Assembly (NCBI GenBank): GCA_905182995.1 | Contig: CAJJDP010000061.1 | Span: 436,349 to 500,348 of the forward strand | Direction: 5' to 3' | Source: Paramecium octaurelia | Lineage: Eukaryota > Ciliophora > Oligohymenophorea > Peniculida > Parameciidae | Length of the DNA: 64,000 nucleotides | Shown: positions 23,166-35,754 of the stretch, in pieces | How the letters are laid out: each line of letters starts with the position of its first letter | How positions within the stretch are numbered: the first letter of the stretch is position 1 | The notes under the pieces: model-generated | What the model saw: the letters and a program-made list of their open reading frames with translations, nothing else | Database searches by the model: none | What the model was told of the DNA's origin: nothing | Position numbers and translations under genes: made by a program

Positions 23166-25441
23166 TCAGTGCTTTCTTTTTCCTACATCCTTAGATTTTT
23201 TACTCCTAGTTTATCTGGCAGTAACCATAGAAATGGCTTTACTACTTTTTACAGCATTTTTTTAGCTTTCTTATTCCTTATTTCTTTATTATTCTCTTAT
23301 TTTATTTTTTTATTTCCCTTTATTATTTATGTTGTTTTTTGATATTTTTTTGTTAACTTTCATAGGGCTCATGATTATTGCTTTTCCACGCACTTCCCTC
23401 TTTTTTGAGATAGCATCTGAGCTAGATTTTTAAGTATTTAAAGAGCTTTTATTTTTTACTTCGACCTATTACTTGGTTTTTTTAGCTAAGGTTTAGTTAC
23501 ATTGCTATTATTATTTTTATTGGCTTTTATTCAATGATTCATTCTATGAAGTATTTGAAGAGGTCTTCTTTGGACTTCTACTTCCTTTAGTACTTCTTGT
23601 TGAACTTTTACTTACATTATTGATAGCCTTACTTTTAGGAGTAATAATTTTGATGACATCTGCTGATCGAGAACGAATTTAGGTTGTAATTTGTTTTGTT
23701 TCTTTCTTTTAATCACTCTATTGTTTATTTGATTTAACACTAGTACTTCTTGTTTTTGATAGTGCACTTTATTATTATTATTTATTTTTAGATTGTTATT
23801 ATTAACTTTCTTATTTAGTGTTATTTCTCTTGTTGGACTATTCAAGATTTGAGTTATTCAAACTTTGTTTTTGCACAACTTATTTTCTTTTAGTAGATAA
23901 TTTATTATCCTTTTTTTCTTGTTTGTCATTCTTTACATTAACTTTTGTTGATTGTACTTATTATGCTTTAGTAGTTGAGTTATCTCTACTTCTACCTGAT
24001 CTTTTAGTGATAACAACTTCTTTGCTTTATACTTTTTATTATTTGATTTATTTTTCTACTACCGAAGTTGATTTCTAAATTGTTTTAACCTTGGATTTTT
24101 CTTCTGACTAATCATTAATTTATTTCTTTACTCTTTTACCTACTGGCTCTTCTTGAGTTATTTTGTTAGATCTTTTTGATATATCCTCTTTAGAAGGTTT
24201 TGTCTCCCTAAAAGATTTAGTAGGTTTTTCTACTGAAATTTGTTTGTTTCTCTGTTTTCTGTCATCTTGTGATTTATCTTATTAGTTCTTTATCTTTTAA
24301 TCTTAGTTTTTGTTTGATTTTTCTGGGTTTAATTTAGGCTTTGTAGAATTAGCCTTTTCTGTTATTTTTTAATTTCTTCTGGATTAATTTGTTCTAATTT
24401 CAACTTCAGGAATTCTGGGTGTAGAAGTGTTGCCTTTTGAAGGAGTAGTAGATTTTTATTATTGTGTATTCTGTTGTTATTTTATTTAGGTTCTTTTTGA
24501 TGAAATCTCTTTGGGCTTAGCCTTCTACTTTTATTTCTATTTCTCTTTCTTTTCTTCTTTCACTTCCTCATTTTCTTATTGTTTTGATTATTTTATTTCT
24601 TTTCCTTGATTTCCGTTTTCATCTTCTTATTACATCTGTTGAGGAGGTGTTGAATCAAAACCACTACTTGATTCATTATCCTAAAATGATTGTTTAAAAT
24701 AGGTTTCTTCAAATTCCTTAACAATTTCCTTTACTTTTCTGAGTTTCTTTTTAGGGAACCACTTTGCATCTTTACCTGTTTTGCCCTTAAACCTTACCAA
24801 ATATTCTTTCTTTCCGTTGGTTCGCTTTATTCCTATAATGATATCAATTTAATCTATTTCATCCTATTCATCATCCATTTTTTGAACAAATAATAAATCT
24901 TATGGCTTTTCATTTTATTGATTCAAGTAATTTTAGTATTCTGTAATATATTCTTCTATTGCGGCCTAAGTAAGAAATATAAAATACTTTAATGGTGTCC
25001 TCCTAATTTTATTATGCCCTTTAACCATATATTTACTTTTCTTCAGCACCTAGTTCATCCCATAATTATTAAAGATTAGTTAAACTTCCATCTGCTCCTT
25101 TTTCTTAAAAAAATAGTACTGATCCATCTGCTTTCTTTTTTTTTATGAGGATTGAAATGGAATGATATAAACTGAATAATTTTTCATATAGCTCTTAATC
25201 CTACTTTGACAATCGATAATATTCTAAAATCTACGATAATTGTACCCTCTCTAAGTTCCTTTTCTAAATTTTCCCATTATTTTTTTGCTTACTCAGAATT
25301 GTGATTTAGATTTTTTTCTTTGCACGCTTGTTCATAATTGCCTACAAACCTATCATATGCACCAATAGGTTTTTTAGGTGGTTGAACAGATTATGATTCT
25401 CGAAATAGCTTAAACAGCTCCTAGACATAGTCATCTTCCAT
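23166..25441 (-). CDS. HMG-box and chromodomain chromatin protein with long basic tail
   Basis: Predicted 743 aa with two 22-nt introns; exon sum 744 codons. Residues 20-90 resemble an HMG box (PPKKPIGAYDRFVGNYEQ.. AKKQWENLEKEL..YYRLSKQDQELY). A second short helical block (LTNLQQLWDELGAEEKQIYGQ) is HMG-like too. Residues ~185-235 resemble a chromodomain (IIIGIKRTNGKKEYLVRFKG, then AKWFPKKKL). The remaining ~480 residues are a low-complexity Ser/Lys/Gln/Asn tail with very many TAA/TAG glutamines. In ciliates, chromodomain proteins act in heterochromatin and DNA elimination; whether this one does is not shown. Only DNA or histone binding is a reasonable inference. Confidence 0.75.
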
Positions 25442-25629
25442 CTTGATAAAATAATGAATTTTATTGGTTAATTAATATTAAATTAGAATTTTTGATTTTT
25501 GATTAATTTAGAAAAATAAATTGAATAAAATTTGCTAATTTTTATTTTTGATAAATTAATACATTAGGTTAATGAATTATTTATTCCATCTCATTAATTA
25601 ATTATAATTAATAACTATTATTCATATTG
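25442..25629. promoter_or_regulatory. Divergent intergenic region
   Basis: This 188-base AT-rich gap separates the divergent starts at 25441 (-) and 25630 (+). It should hold both promoters. No specific site is recognisable. Confidence 0.3.
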
Positions 25630-26564
25630 ATGAGCAAAGATCTTGTGAATCTCAAAGGGAATTCAGTTCAATTAAAAATGGATATGCCAATCGAATAATT
25701 TCGATATTTTACGAGCATTATTTAAAATAATATAATAAACGAATGGATTACCACAAAAAAAGTTGACAAAATTAGTATAAATAAAAATATTGTTTAGAGG
25801 AAAAACTCCAATAATTTATAAGTAATACATATTAATCTGAGTACATCATCATTATAGCTGTTAAACCTGCATATAATTTGTCGCACAAAAAAAATCGATA
25901 TCTAATGATTAAAATAGAAGATATTACAATTTTCATTTATCAAGCAAAACCCGTTGATTATTTTCAATTTAGTCAAATAAAACAAATATAGAATAAGTTG
26001 CAAGGTGTAGCAAAGGATAATCACGTTTCAGAACCAATATTGGTTTCATAAAAGAATATCTCAGAAGAAGAAATGGAGAGTTTGCAAAAGGTGAAGCAAT
26101 GCATAAATGACATAATCATATTAGATTATGAGAATTGGGAAACTGATTTAGTGGTTGCTGCAAAGGGCAAATTGCATTAATTATTTCAAACAGGGTTTTG
26201 GCATATATTTTGTGCTAAAAGAATCACTACAATGGTAGACTCAAAAACAAATGAGAGATATCTAGAATACTAATTTGATAAAAAGAATTCATAATACAAA
26301 TTAATTGCTTTCCAGAAAAAAGGACCAAACTTCAATCTATTAGAGTAATTGATCAATATCATTATAGAAAAGTAAAGCTAAAAGTTAGGGAAATCATAAG
26401 TTTTACAGTTTTGTTTATATTTTTTGTGACTCTTACAACCTGTAAGGATGAAACATCTGGAAAACAATATAAATATCAAATTTAAGAACAGTTTTGCTCA
26501 CATCGATAAGAAGTTATAGGCTTTTGTGCAATAGTATTATTTGGTCTTGTTGCTTAAAGGATGA
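25630..26564 (+). CDS. PH-like-domain protein, hypothetical
   Basis: Predicted 297 aa with a 20-nt intron at 25822-25841 and a 21-nt intron near 26426; exon sum 298 codons. The N-terminal 160 residues are beta-rich, with a PH-like look (RYLMIKIEDITIFIYQAKP). The C-terminal half is helical with charged segments (EEEMESLQKVKQCINDI). The 20-nt intron is among the shortest possible for ciliates and is required to keep the frame. No catalytic residues are seen. A membrane or protein adaptor is possible. Confidence 0.55.
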
Positions 26565-26683
26565 TAGGTAAAAGAAATCAAAAGAAAAATAAAAAACAGT
26601 GAATAGAATATTTATGTGAAATGTATTGATTACTTATCAACAATAACAGTAAGAATAATCTCAAACTTTCAAATACATAAAAT

Positions 26684-29600
26684 TCAATCATCTTCTATTC
26701 TTTTTTGTAGTATTCCTTCTAATAATCGTTTATCGATTAGCTTCGTCAAAGCATCATCAAATCCTTGTTTGATTAAGTCTGTCTTTTTTTCTTCGGTAAA
26801 GTCGCTATCTATAGCTACTATAAATTATTTTGGAACTAAATACTTCTTTTCCCTTTCTCTAATTTATTGTAAAATCTAAAATAATTCAAATATTAACCTC
26901 TAATCCATTTTTTTATGTGAAATTCATTTTAACTAAGACGATATGATAAATTTTTTTTTCTTCAAATAATTTATCAAAATTTTTAAGTCCAGCATCAACA
27001 GTTCTATCGTATACAACTTTAACTTAGAAATTAAATTTCATGGATGATAATGCACTAATCTGTACACTTGAATCATCTAATATATAAATAGTGACAATAG
27101 GATGATAGAATGCTTTTCTAAATTGAGGCTACTTGGAAGCTACTGGAATATCTTGGAATGAAGAAATTTTCTGAGGTATAGCAATTTAATCTAGTTCTAT
27201 ACGAACTTAATTGATTTTCTCTTATTAATCCATAATTGAGCAGCTCTTAGTAATTGGTTTCCAAATTATTCCAGGAGGGGGATTTAAACGGCTTTCAATT
27301 AATTAAGCTAAATATTATGATTTTAAAGGTTTTTCTTAAACTTCATCAAAACCAGCTTATATGCATGATTGCTTAAGAGTTTAGGATATATTGCTTTCAA
27401 TACCTACAAAATACTGTTTAGGTAAGTTATATTAATTTTCAAGCTATCTTATTTCTTAAATGAACTTAAAATATTTGATTATAGATTACTTAGATTCCAT
27501 TCTTTTTTGGTAGGTTAATTCTAACAATAATAAAATGATAAATTTTATTCTTTTCGAACATTGACTTAATCTTTTAAGAAGCATCTGAACATGTTATGCT
27601 TTAATCAAACTAATGAGTTTATTTAACTTTGAAATCTAAACCATCTGTTGAGTCATCCACTAATAAATATGTTAAGTTCTCCTTGTAATATTATTTTAAA
27701 TCAATAGTTTCCTACTGTCTAATTTCCTCTGATTAACTTTCAATCTCATTTATTGTTACTTACTTTTACACTTTGAAGCAAGGGGATTTCTCAGATCCTT
27801 AAGTTTAAACTGGTTGAACAATGACTCCAAAAGAAGTTTAGGATTTTTGTAATTAAGGATCCTCTAAGTTAGAAGGAATATATTTCATAGAATTCTTGAG
27901 ATCATCATTAATCTCATCAGGTTTGAATTAATCACTTTATTCTAGATGTTGCACTTTTGAATCATTCTCTCTAAGATTTCTTAATAATTATGTTCCTTAA
28001 TATCTTTTGGTTTGTTAGACAGAGTTCAATTGTTATGATTAAGTTGTTGATGAAGGTTATGATCCAATGTTCTATGATGTTTATAGAGGCATTTGTTTAA
28101 TAGCAATCTACTTGAATAAAGATTGATTGGGATGTTGTGACGGTTATTACTATTGTTATTAATTAGTATTAGTTTCACTTTTTTCAGGGATGGTAGTTCG
28201 AAACTACTATAAATTTGGCACACTAGTATTTCTTTAGTTTTATTGTTAAGCTGATGAATCTAATAATAATAATTGAAGAAATACTGCTGGGAGATGTTTC
28301 AAATGACTTTTGTTTATGCTTTGAATTTCTGAATTGAACATTGATTCTTTTCCCTTTAAAAGTCATGATTTCTGATAAAACTTGCTCTAAGACCTTGGAT
28401 ACAGCCTTTTCTACTGAATGCATTTAAGTGTTGATTCTATCTTCGATATCAAAAGTAGCAACATCTGCTTAATTCAAAGGAGATGGCTTATTAATAGGCG
28501 ATAAGTTAGGACTTACTATTTTATTGGATTCCAATTTCTCCTCTTCACTTACAACATTCGGACGATAAGTAAATTCAAAGCATTTGCAAATTTAAAATGG
28601 CTTTTACTCACTTAGAGATGTTTGAACCTTTACGGTTTCCTCATTAACTCTTGAGGCTGGCTACGGAGCTATCCTTTAAGTAGAAGAGATCTTCTTTGTG
28701 GATTTAATTCTGAAAGCCTAAAATATTTCGTTATTAATCGAATAGATTTTGGATTGAGTATCCAACTTACCCATGCTGATATAATGATCTAATAGAACTG
28801 ACTAATATTCATTTGTCAATCTCATTGGAATATTCATTTGAATCTTAATATTATCCAATCTCTCACATACTTCTATTTGACCTTCTATCTAGTAAATCTA
28901 ATGCAAAATATGGATAAATGAAGTGTAGGATAAGTCCTCTTCTTGTAATTGTTACAATCTAAAGTCATAGCTTTTTAATCCTTCGAAGTCGAATCTCTAA
29001 AATAACATTTCTAATTCTTGGATTTGATTATGATAATCTATCTATATTGTCACCTGCAATTCATTTCCTTTAGAGATTGTAAATGAAATCAAAGAGAAAT
29101 TGTTCACCTCTCGTTATACTTACTTTTCACTTTATTGGACCAATTATCTCTAAGATGGAAATCCTTACATCATCTATTTTCGATTGTGTTCTTGATAGAT
29201 ATAAGAAATCAATTAAGTTAAAATACTGTGCAACTTTACTACGTCTATAAAAGCTTGATCAGGAACGTCATTCTCTATTTTCACATTTGGATCTGTTTTG
29301 TAGATTATTTATAAGCAATCAGCAAAAAATTTAAAGTAATTTTTTAAATTGCATACTATCTAATCAGACTTTTAGTAATCTGTGTTGTTTAGCATGGGAA
29401 ATAGAGACTACAGTAATTGTTACTTCATTCTTTCTGGTTATTTCGATAGAATCTCAGAAATCTATTAGATCTTCATTATTTATAAACTCTACGATATTTT
29501 GTCATAAATCAAGGATTAATCGTCTGATTTCTCGATAAATATTGCTTCCACAATTGAATTCTTATTGAAAACCTACTTTCGCAAATGGCAACAGATTGGA

Positions 29601-30509
29601 ATTGGATGACCTTAAAATGCAAAAGAGACTATTATTGGATCTGTGGATTCTAAAGTTTCCTCAAAAACCTTCTGGAATTTTGCTTAGTCCCCCTCCATTA
29701 GAATTAAATCACTATACTTTTAAACAGATTCCAAATGATATTTTTTTGATACTAAATCAATAGATTTGGGTAAATATTTATATGAAACTGAGTTTTAAAA
29801 TTACACTTCACCATTTGAATTAAATAATATAATTCCTATTGGTAATTCATAGAGGAGTTTTTCAATCATTTAGTTATTCTTTTTCATCTTTTCATTATTG
29901 ATCCAAATATTTTTATATGCATAAGAATAGGAAGTAACTATCAGAAGTTGAATTATTTAATAAAATATCATGGAGGTCAGTAATACTATTATTTTAAAAG
30001 TACTACAGTATAATTTAAAATTACTTATAATCCTTGATTAAGTACCATCTGATGATTGTTATTGATGATATTTTTACAATATTCTAAAAAATCATGCTAA
30101 ACTAATCATACTAAAAAAGCATAGATTTTGAAGTTTATATTCCTATCTACAATGCAAGTCTTATTATGAACTCATTATCATTTTCTCTATTGAATTGTTA
30201 CATAGAAATCAAAATAATCACATCAATTAGGTGATTTAACAGAATTTAAACTTTACGCAATTTCTATTTGATTGTTAACAGTAAATGTATTATCACTAAT
30301 ATAAGGCAAAAAACAGGTATTTTGTTTTCGTTAGTTCTTAAAATGAACCTAATTATTATTATTGACAGGGCATTAATAAAATTGTAATAATAGTCCTTAA
30401 TCATGTTATGCTTTAATAGATGTTTATTAAAGAACTAAGCAATCTTTTAATCTATAAATTGACACCACTTATTAAGCTTGTATTATTCATCACCAAAATT
30501 ATTATACAT
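26684..30509 (-). CDS. Degenerate membrane hybrid histidine kinase with two pseudo-receiver domains
   Basis: Predicted 1,243 aa; four introns (22, 25, 25, 22 nt) give 1,244 codons. About five N-terminal membrane helices (for example IPVFCLILVIIHLLL, IIQLLIVTSYSYAY) lead into a PAS-like block (LPIGIILFNSNGEV). The region where an H-box and ATPase should lie is recognisable only by position (KLHSILTQLISYIYQ); no H-box His and no clear G1/G2 boxes are seen. After a long Gln/Asn linker come two receiver folds: LTYLLVDDST..AGFDEVQEKP and VTIYILDDSS..GFDDALTKL. The phospho-acceptor Asp is Arg in the first (FIIVRINLP) and Lys in the second (IVLVKMNFT). Phosphotransfer looks lost, so a binding or scaffold role is inferred. 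Confidence 0.75.
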
Positions 30510-30730
30510 TTTATATTATATATTAATAATAAAATAGGTAAGGATGATGAAAACTTGTGGAAATAGATTCTATTTCATAAAAACGTAAAAAACTAAGACT
30601 TATTGATTTTTTCATATTAAATATCATTTTCATTTTTGAAATAAATTGTATTAGCTAATACTAAGATTTTTATTATTATTATTATAGGTTTTTCATTTTA
30701 ATTAATTTATTATATATTCCTATAGTGGAT

Positions 30731-31456
30731 ATGTTTACAGAACTTGCATATAATGCCTCTAAGCGAATAAATTAAATATAGATGGATTTACAGACAAGGG
30801 AAAAACTGAAATAATAGAGCAAATCGACAGGACTTATAGATGCAGAGATAAATTCAACTTTGAAATATTTAGGTTAGTATCAGATCTAAATATAGATAAT
30901 GAATTGGATTAATTGGATCAAGAAATTAAAGGATACACAGCTAATTAGAATTGCAATTTGTTAGCAAAGGAAATTTAGAAAAGGAGAAACTTATATAATG
31001 AATTAGCTTAAAAAAGATAAGAGATAAAAAAACGAATTGAATTAAATCACATGGCCCATTTATAACAATAGTTGATTCAAAATAAATGTATATTTTTAAG
31101 TTGAAATTTAGAAAAGAAAAATAATTATGAAAACTTTGGATAAATTGATGCTCTCAAGATGCATGGAGAAATTACTGAAAGATAGGATGATTATTTATCA
31201 AGAATTAATGATAAAGTCCTTAATATCAAATATTCCTCATAAAATTTAAGTAAGCAAATTAAGGAATAAAATGGAATGATAGATTAATTACACGAAGACG
31301 TATTTTTTTATTTAAAATTAGACTGATTCTGCTAATTAAGCAATGAATAGATTGAAAAATAAAATGAATTATTATTTAGATTAATCCAGTTCATGGAAAC
31401 TATTAATAATATTATTTTTTGAAATATTTGTGTTTATATTTGTAGTAGTTATCTGA
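30731..31456 (+). CDS. Q-SNARE, tail-anchored
   Basis: Predicted 218 aa; introns of 23, 24 and 22 nt leave 219 codons. The N-terminal half is a helical bundle (MFTELAYNASKRINQIQ, LDQEIKGYTANQN). The SNARE motif lies around residues 135-195 (LSKQIKEQNGMIDQLHED..NQAMNRLKNKM), with Gln at the expected zero-layer region. A C-terminal anchor (KLLIILFFEIFVFIFVVVI) ends two residues before the stop. It belongs to the Q-SNAREs; membrin/Bos1-type (Qb) or syntaxin-8-type (Qc) both remain possible. It would act in ER-Golgi or endosomal vesicle fusion. Confidence 0.85.
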
Positions 31457-31498
31457 TTAATATGTGTATTAGTTATAATACATTCTTTACAGAATACT

Positions 31499-32195
31499 TC
31501 ATTTATGGGGTGATATATTTTTTGATATAACATATGACTGCTCATCTTCTGGTTTAGCTTCTTATATTTGCGGTTATTAAAGACTATGAATTTAATTTTA
31601 GTAAATATGATTATGATAGGTTTAAGGTTGTTATTTTATATCTCTCTCATTTTTTGAAGTGGATCTTTGCCTTAATCGATTATTGATCCTTTATTATTGA
31701 TCGTTTATTTCATTAGATATAAGCTGAAATAGAATTATTACAATGTACTTTTTATAACTTCAAATGATTTTATTTGTCCTATTGAATGTTTGTGATTAAT
31801 TATTGAACTTAGTTTTTCCCATCAGGCTCTATTTTTTAGAGTAATTTTTCTTGAATAGATGGGTAATGCATTTCTACTTTTTTTGATTTTTCTTATAATA
31901 GGTTAGGATGACTCATCAACCAATGTAGTTTATATTTAAAATATTCCTATTTTCGATCCTGTAATGATTCATAGTATTCAACTCCTTTCTAAATATTTTT
32001 CAATAACAACTTTACCATATACAATTAAACCAAATGGTTCAAAGCATCTAGATTAGTAAAATTGCTCAACACAAAATTGATGTCATGTTGCAATATTTGT
32101 TCAGCAAATCCTTAAGGCAGATCTTTTTCTGAAGCAGAAGAGTCAGAAAACTAAATAGCATTAATTTATACTAATTTGCTGATTATACGAGACAT
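31499..32195 (-). CDS. Helical protein, hypothetical
   Basis: Predicted 223 aa with one 25-nt intron; exon sum 224 codons. It starts MSRIISKLVQINA. The middle is helical (LNHLVQLYMVKLLLKNIQK), the C-terminus polar and Gln/Asn-rich. No domain is recognised. It is convergent with the SNARE gene, leaving a 42-base gap. Confidence 0.55.
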
Positions 32196-32283
32196 GTGTA
32201 ATAAAAATTAAATTATGAAAGTGATATTAAACAAAACTTAGGGTTTAAATAAAAATAAATATTATTGAATAGTAATATCTCAT

Positions 32284-33477
32284 TCAATGACGATAACAAG
32301 TATTTTAGTATTGAACATTCTCGAACTTAAAAAAATCAGCAGCAAGCTATAACATTACTAAATAATTACTTTGATTAATTTTGTATTTTTTAATACGCTT
32401 TAACAGAACTCCTCAAAATTCATTATTTTGAAGTCGTTTTTCTGGAAATGTAATCTTAGTTCGACAATCAGTTGATAATTGAACTTTTCATATGGAATAT
32501 TGCGTGCATCAGCAAGATTATTTGATTCAATTAATGTAAATAATTTGGTTACTACTCTTTCATCCAAATCTTTTGTTGCTTAATATAATGAATTTTCCCC
32601 TTAGGTTGAGGTGTAAGGACTATCATTCTTAAACTAACTCTCTTCAGAAAATGATACATTTGGAGAATCTTATGTTTTAGGTAACTAAGTTACACTCTCT
32701 TCATTCTCCAAAATAGATATCTTCACTTCCTTTTTGGGTATTAAAAACTCAAATGATTTATTTTAATACAATTAATTCAGTCTGGGACTTTTTAATTAGA
32801 CCTGCTTTTATTGAGTTGGCTAAATGTAAAATTATTTTTAATTTGATTGTGGACTCTTGCTCTTATTAGTTGAATAATTATTATTAATTTTTGGTTTAAA
32901 TGTGAGATTCGGATCTTTTTGCTTTTATAATTAATCATATTCTCTTTTTTATTATTTGAAGTTGTTAATTTGTTTAGCCTATTAATAAAGTCTTTCATGA
33001 ATGTTCATATCATCAGTTTAGAACCTTTTATTTCTCGATAGATTTCTTTCTGATTTTAAATTAGCCTATAAGGATTTTTCTGGAGTGCATCTTTTAGTAT
33101 GCAAATTTCGAGTTGGTGTTGCTTGATGATTTTCCTTGTTTTGTTATTATTTTTTAACAGTTTCCCATTGCGAAAGTGGTTACTTCTCCTTTTCTTATTT
33201 CTATAATGTAAATGACAAGACTTACTTTCATTTAGTCATACATCAGCATTTATTATATGATGTTTTATTTGAGTGGTTCAATGTAAGCCATACTTAAGTA
33301 GTTGTCTGTAACAAAGTTAGATGCCAATATTTCTGGATTAGAATCCTCATATATGTTAATTTGACTGTATTTATTATCATCCAGTTCAATCGTCAGAGTT
33401 ATTAAAGGTTCACACTGTATTTTAGTTTCAGATGTTTATTTTTATAAGTATTTCTTCATAAAGGTAAATTAGCTCAT
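32284..33477 (-). CDS. Ciliate low-complexity/helical protein, hypothetical
   Basis: Predicted 381 aa; introns of 25 nt near 33205 and 23 nt near 32360 leave 382 codons. The N-terminus is a small beta-rich segment. The centre carries the pattern IHERLYQQAKQIN.. with DPNLTFKPKINN, a motif shared by many ciliate coiled-coil proteins (my recollection). The C-terminal 80 residues are helical and acidic (DLDERVVTKLFTLIE, YEKFNYQLIVELRLHF). The last exon junction could also be read without the 23-nt intron, ending at 32280. Confidence 0.55.
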
Positions 33478-33827
33478 TAACGAATATTTTTTATTTACTA
33501 AAAATTATTATGTAATTCTCAAAATTAATTACTAATAATCATACAATTCTAAACTCATGATTCCTCAATCTCCTAATATTTTCTCATATCTGCTAATCTT
33601 TTGTTTTGATTGTTTGTAACATTCTGCATCTAAGGTATAATAAATGGAATAATTTGACATGAAAAAGGAATATTTTTAATGAAAATGCGGGAATTTAATT
33701 TAGTTTGTGATTTGATACAATAATTGATGTTTGTTTTCACAATTTATATTGATAATGAATTATCTATTAAATATTGTTATTAATTATATATTTATATAAG
33801 CATTTTTAGCATCCTCGTAATCAGAAA
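33478..33827. other. Intergenic region with possible 31-codon ORF
   Basis: A short - strand frame at 33565-33660 (MSNYSIYYTLDAECY.., ends TGA) could be a micro-gene or an exon of an unresolved transcript. Otherwise only AT-rich sequence is seen upstream of striatin. Confidence 0.3.
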
Positions 33828-35617
33828 ATGTAGAACTTTAACAATGTCATTGATTATCTAAAGGGAGAAGTATTGGATAGAGAGGAGGAGTGGAAAAGAG
33901 AAAGACAAGAATATTAAGTATGATTATGATGATATGAAACAGACTGCAATCATTGAATTGAAGGGATAATTGGAAGAATAGAGGAATCTGAACAAATAAC
34001 TAATTGAGAGACTTGAAAAATTGGAGTAATTTAAGGTTTCTTTAAAACCAATTACAGATAATATAAAGCTGTAAAACAAAAAAAAATTTCATCATCGAGT
34101 TAAAAGTGACAATGGCACATTTTTAAAGAGCGAAATGAATGAGTAAAAGTTAATAACTCAACCAAACATCGAGAAGATATTGTAGAAGGATAAGAAACCC
34201 CTTCTACAAAAGTAATGAATCTAATAAATTTAGCTTTCTCAAAGAATTGAAAAATGAAGATATTCAAGAGGATTAAGTCTAAAATTAAATATAAATTCAT
34301 TCACCCATAAATCTATAGCTACTGTAAAGTGCAAAGATAAATTAAATTTTGATAAATCAGAATACTTATAATACCTGTTCAGCCAGATAAAAGCATCATC
34401 ATCAAAGAAGCAACAGCAACGGAGCTTCAGAATTACTCAACTTTGCATTACAAAGAAAGAAGCAAACTCTAGAAACTAGTCAAAATGAATTAAACAGTAT
34501 GAGTATGACAGAGAGAGAAATAATTGTTGGGAAAGAGATCTTCTAAACTAAAGGGCAATTGAGGAGTCATTTGGATGGAGTGAGATCAATCCTATTTCAA
34601 AATAATTACATAGTCACTGCTTCTGAGGATTGCACTATCAAATTGTGGAATTTAAATGATGTGCAATAAATGAATGCTCAAACTCATTTAGAACCTATCT
34701 AAACAATTAGATGTACACCATTATATCAATATTAATTAGAACATGATCGACCGATATTTACAATGACTTCGTACTTTAAGGCTCCTCAAATACATTTGTA
34801 TTCTGCAGGAGTTGATGGGACAATACGAACCTACATAGCAACAACAAATCAATGTTTTTCCTGGAGAGCCCATACGGATGTGATTTGGTCATTGAAACAT
34901 CATCCTCATGATTAGAGATTGCTATCTTCTTCTGCAGATGGATCGGTGAAAATGTGGAAATCTCTGGGAGTTTGTTATCAATATGATCTAATTAGGAAAG
35001 GGAATTTAAATTTAGAGATGTTGCAGAATCCTTTGGCCAATTTCACATTCAAAAAATCAATGACTGGGTTATCCATACCAACAGCTATCGAATGGATTTG
35101 TAAGGGGTTTAATGAGAATATCATTTGTGGATACAGTGACACTTTAACATTTATAGTTTATGATGTTACTACTGTTAAAGCAATCTAATAAATTAGATTT
35201 GATCTTGACAATTAGTTCAACAACAATGCTTAACCTAACAGGATTCTATTTAATAATGAACTCAAATACATCGTTTCTGGTCATGATGATCATAAAATTA
35301 GATTTTTTGATTCGAATTCAAGCAAGGTCTGTAAGACTCTTATTGGCCATACAGATGCTGTCACTGATTTATGTTTATTCTCAAAGAATGTATATCAATT
35401 AGCAAGTGTGAGTCATGATGGAAGTATGAGAACATGGGATATTCGAAAATTCTAATGTTTACATGAAATACCAGTAATTTGATGATTTGATTGTATTTAG
35501 GCCCATAAGTAGAAGTATGATGAAGGGATCTATACGATTGCAAGTAATAATTAGTTTGTTGCGACTGGCGGAGCAGATGGAATAGTAAAAATATTTAACT
35601 ACCAGAATGTAATATGA
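33828..35617 (+). CDS. Striatin-family WD40 protein
   Basis: It starts with a coiled coil (VLDREEEWKRERQEYQTAI) like the caveolin-binding/coiled-coil N-terminus of striatin. Introns of 25 and 22 nt follow. A polar linker leads to WD40 repeats: FQNNYIVTASEDCTIKLWNL, LHLYSAGVDGTIRTY-like blades, LLSSSADGSVKMW, NELKYIVSGHDDHKIRFFD, ASVSHDGSMRTWDIR and a final GGADGIVKIFNY. Seven blades fit. Striatins are regulatory B-type subunits that scaffold PP2A in STRIPAK complexes. A few small introns between 34260 and 34400 and near 35480 were not all fixed. Confidence 0.82.
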
Positions 35618-35754
35618 CTTCAAATACATTAAATGATATTTATCATTTTGTTATCATCTTTGATTAATTTGTTATTTTCATTTGTCTTAATGACTTAATA
35701 TAAATTATTAGTAATGACAATTATCTCATATTTTAAATAATATTTGGGTCAATA

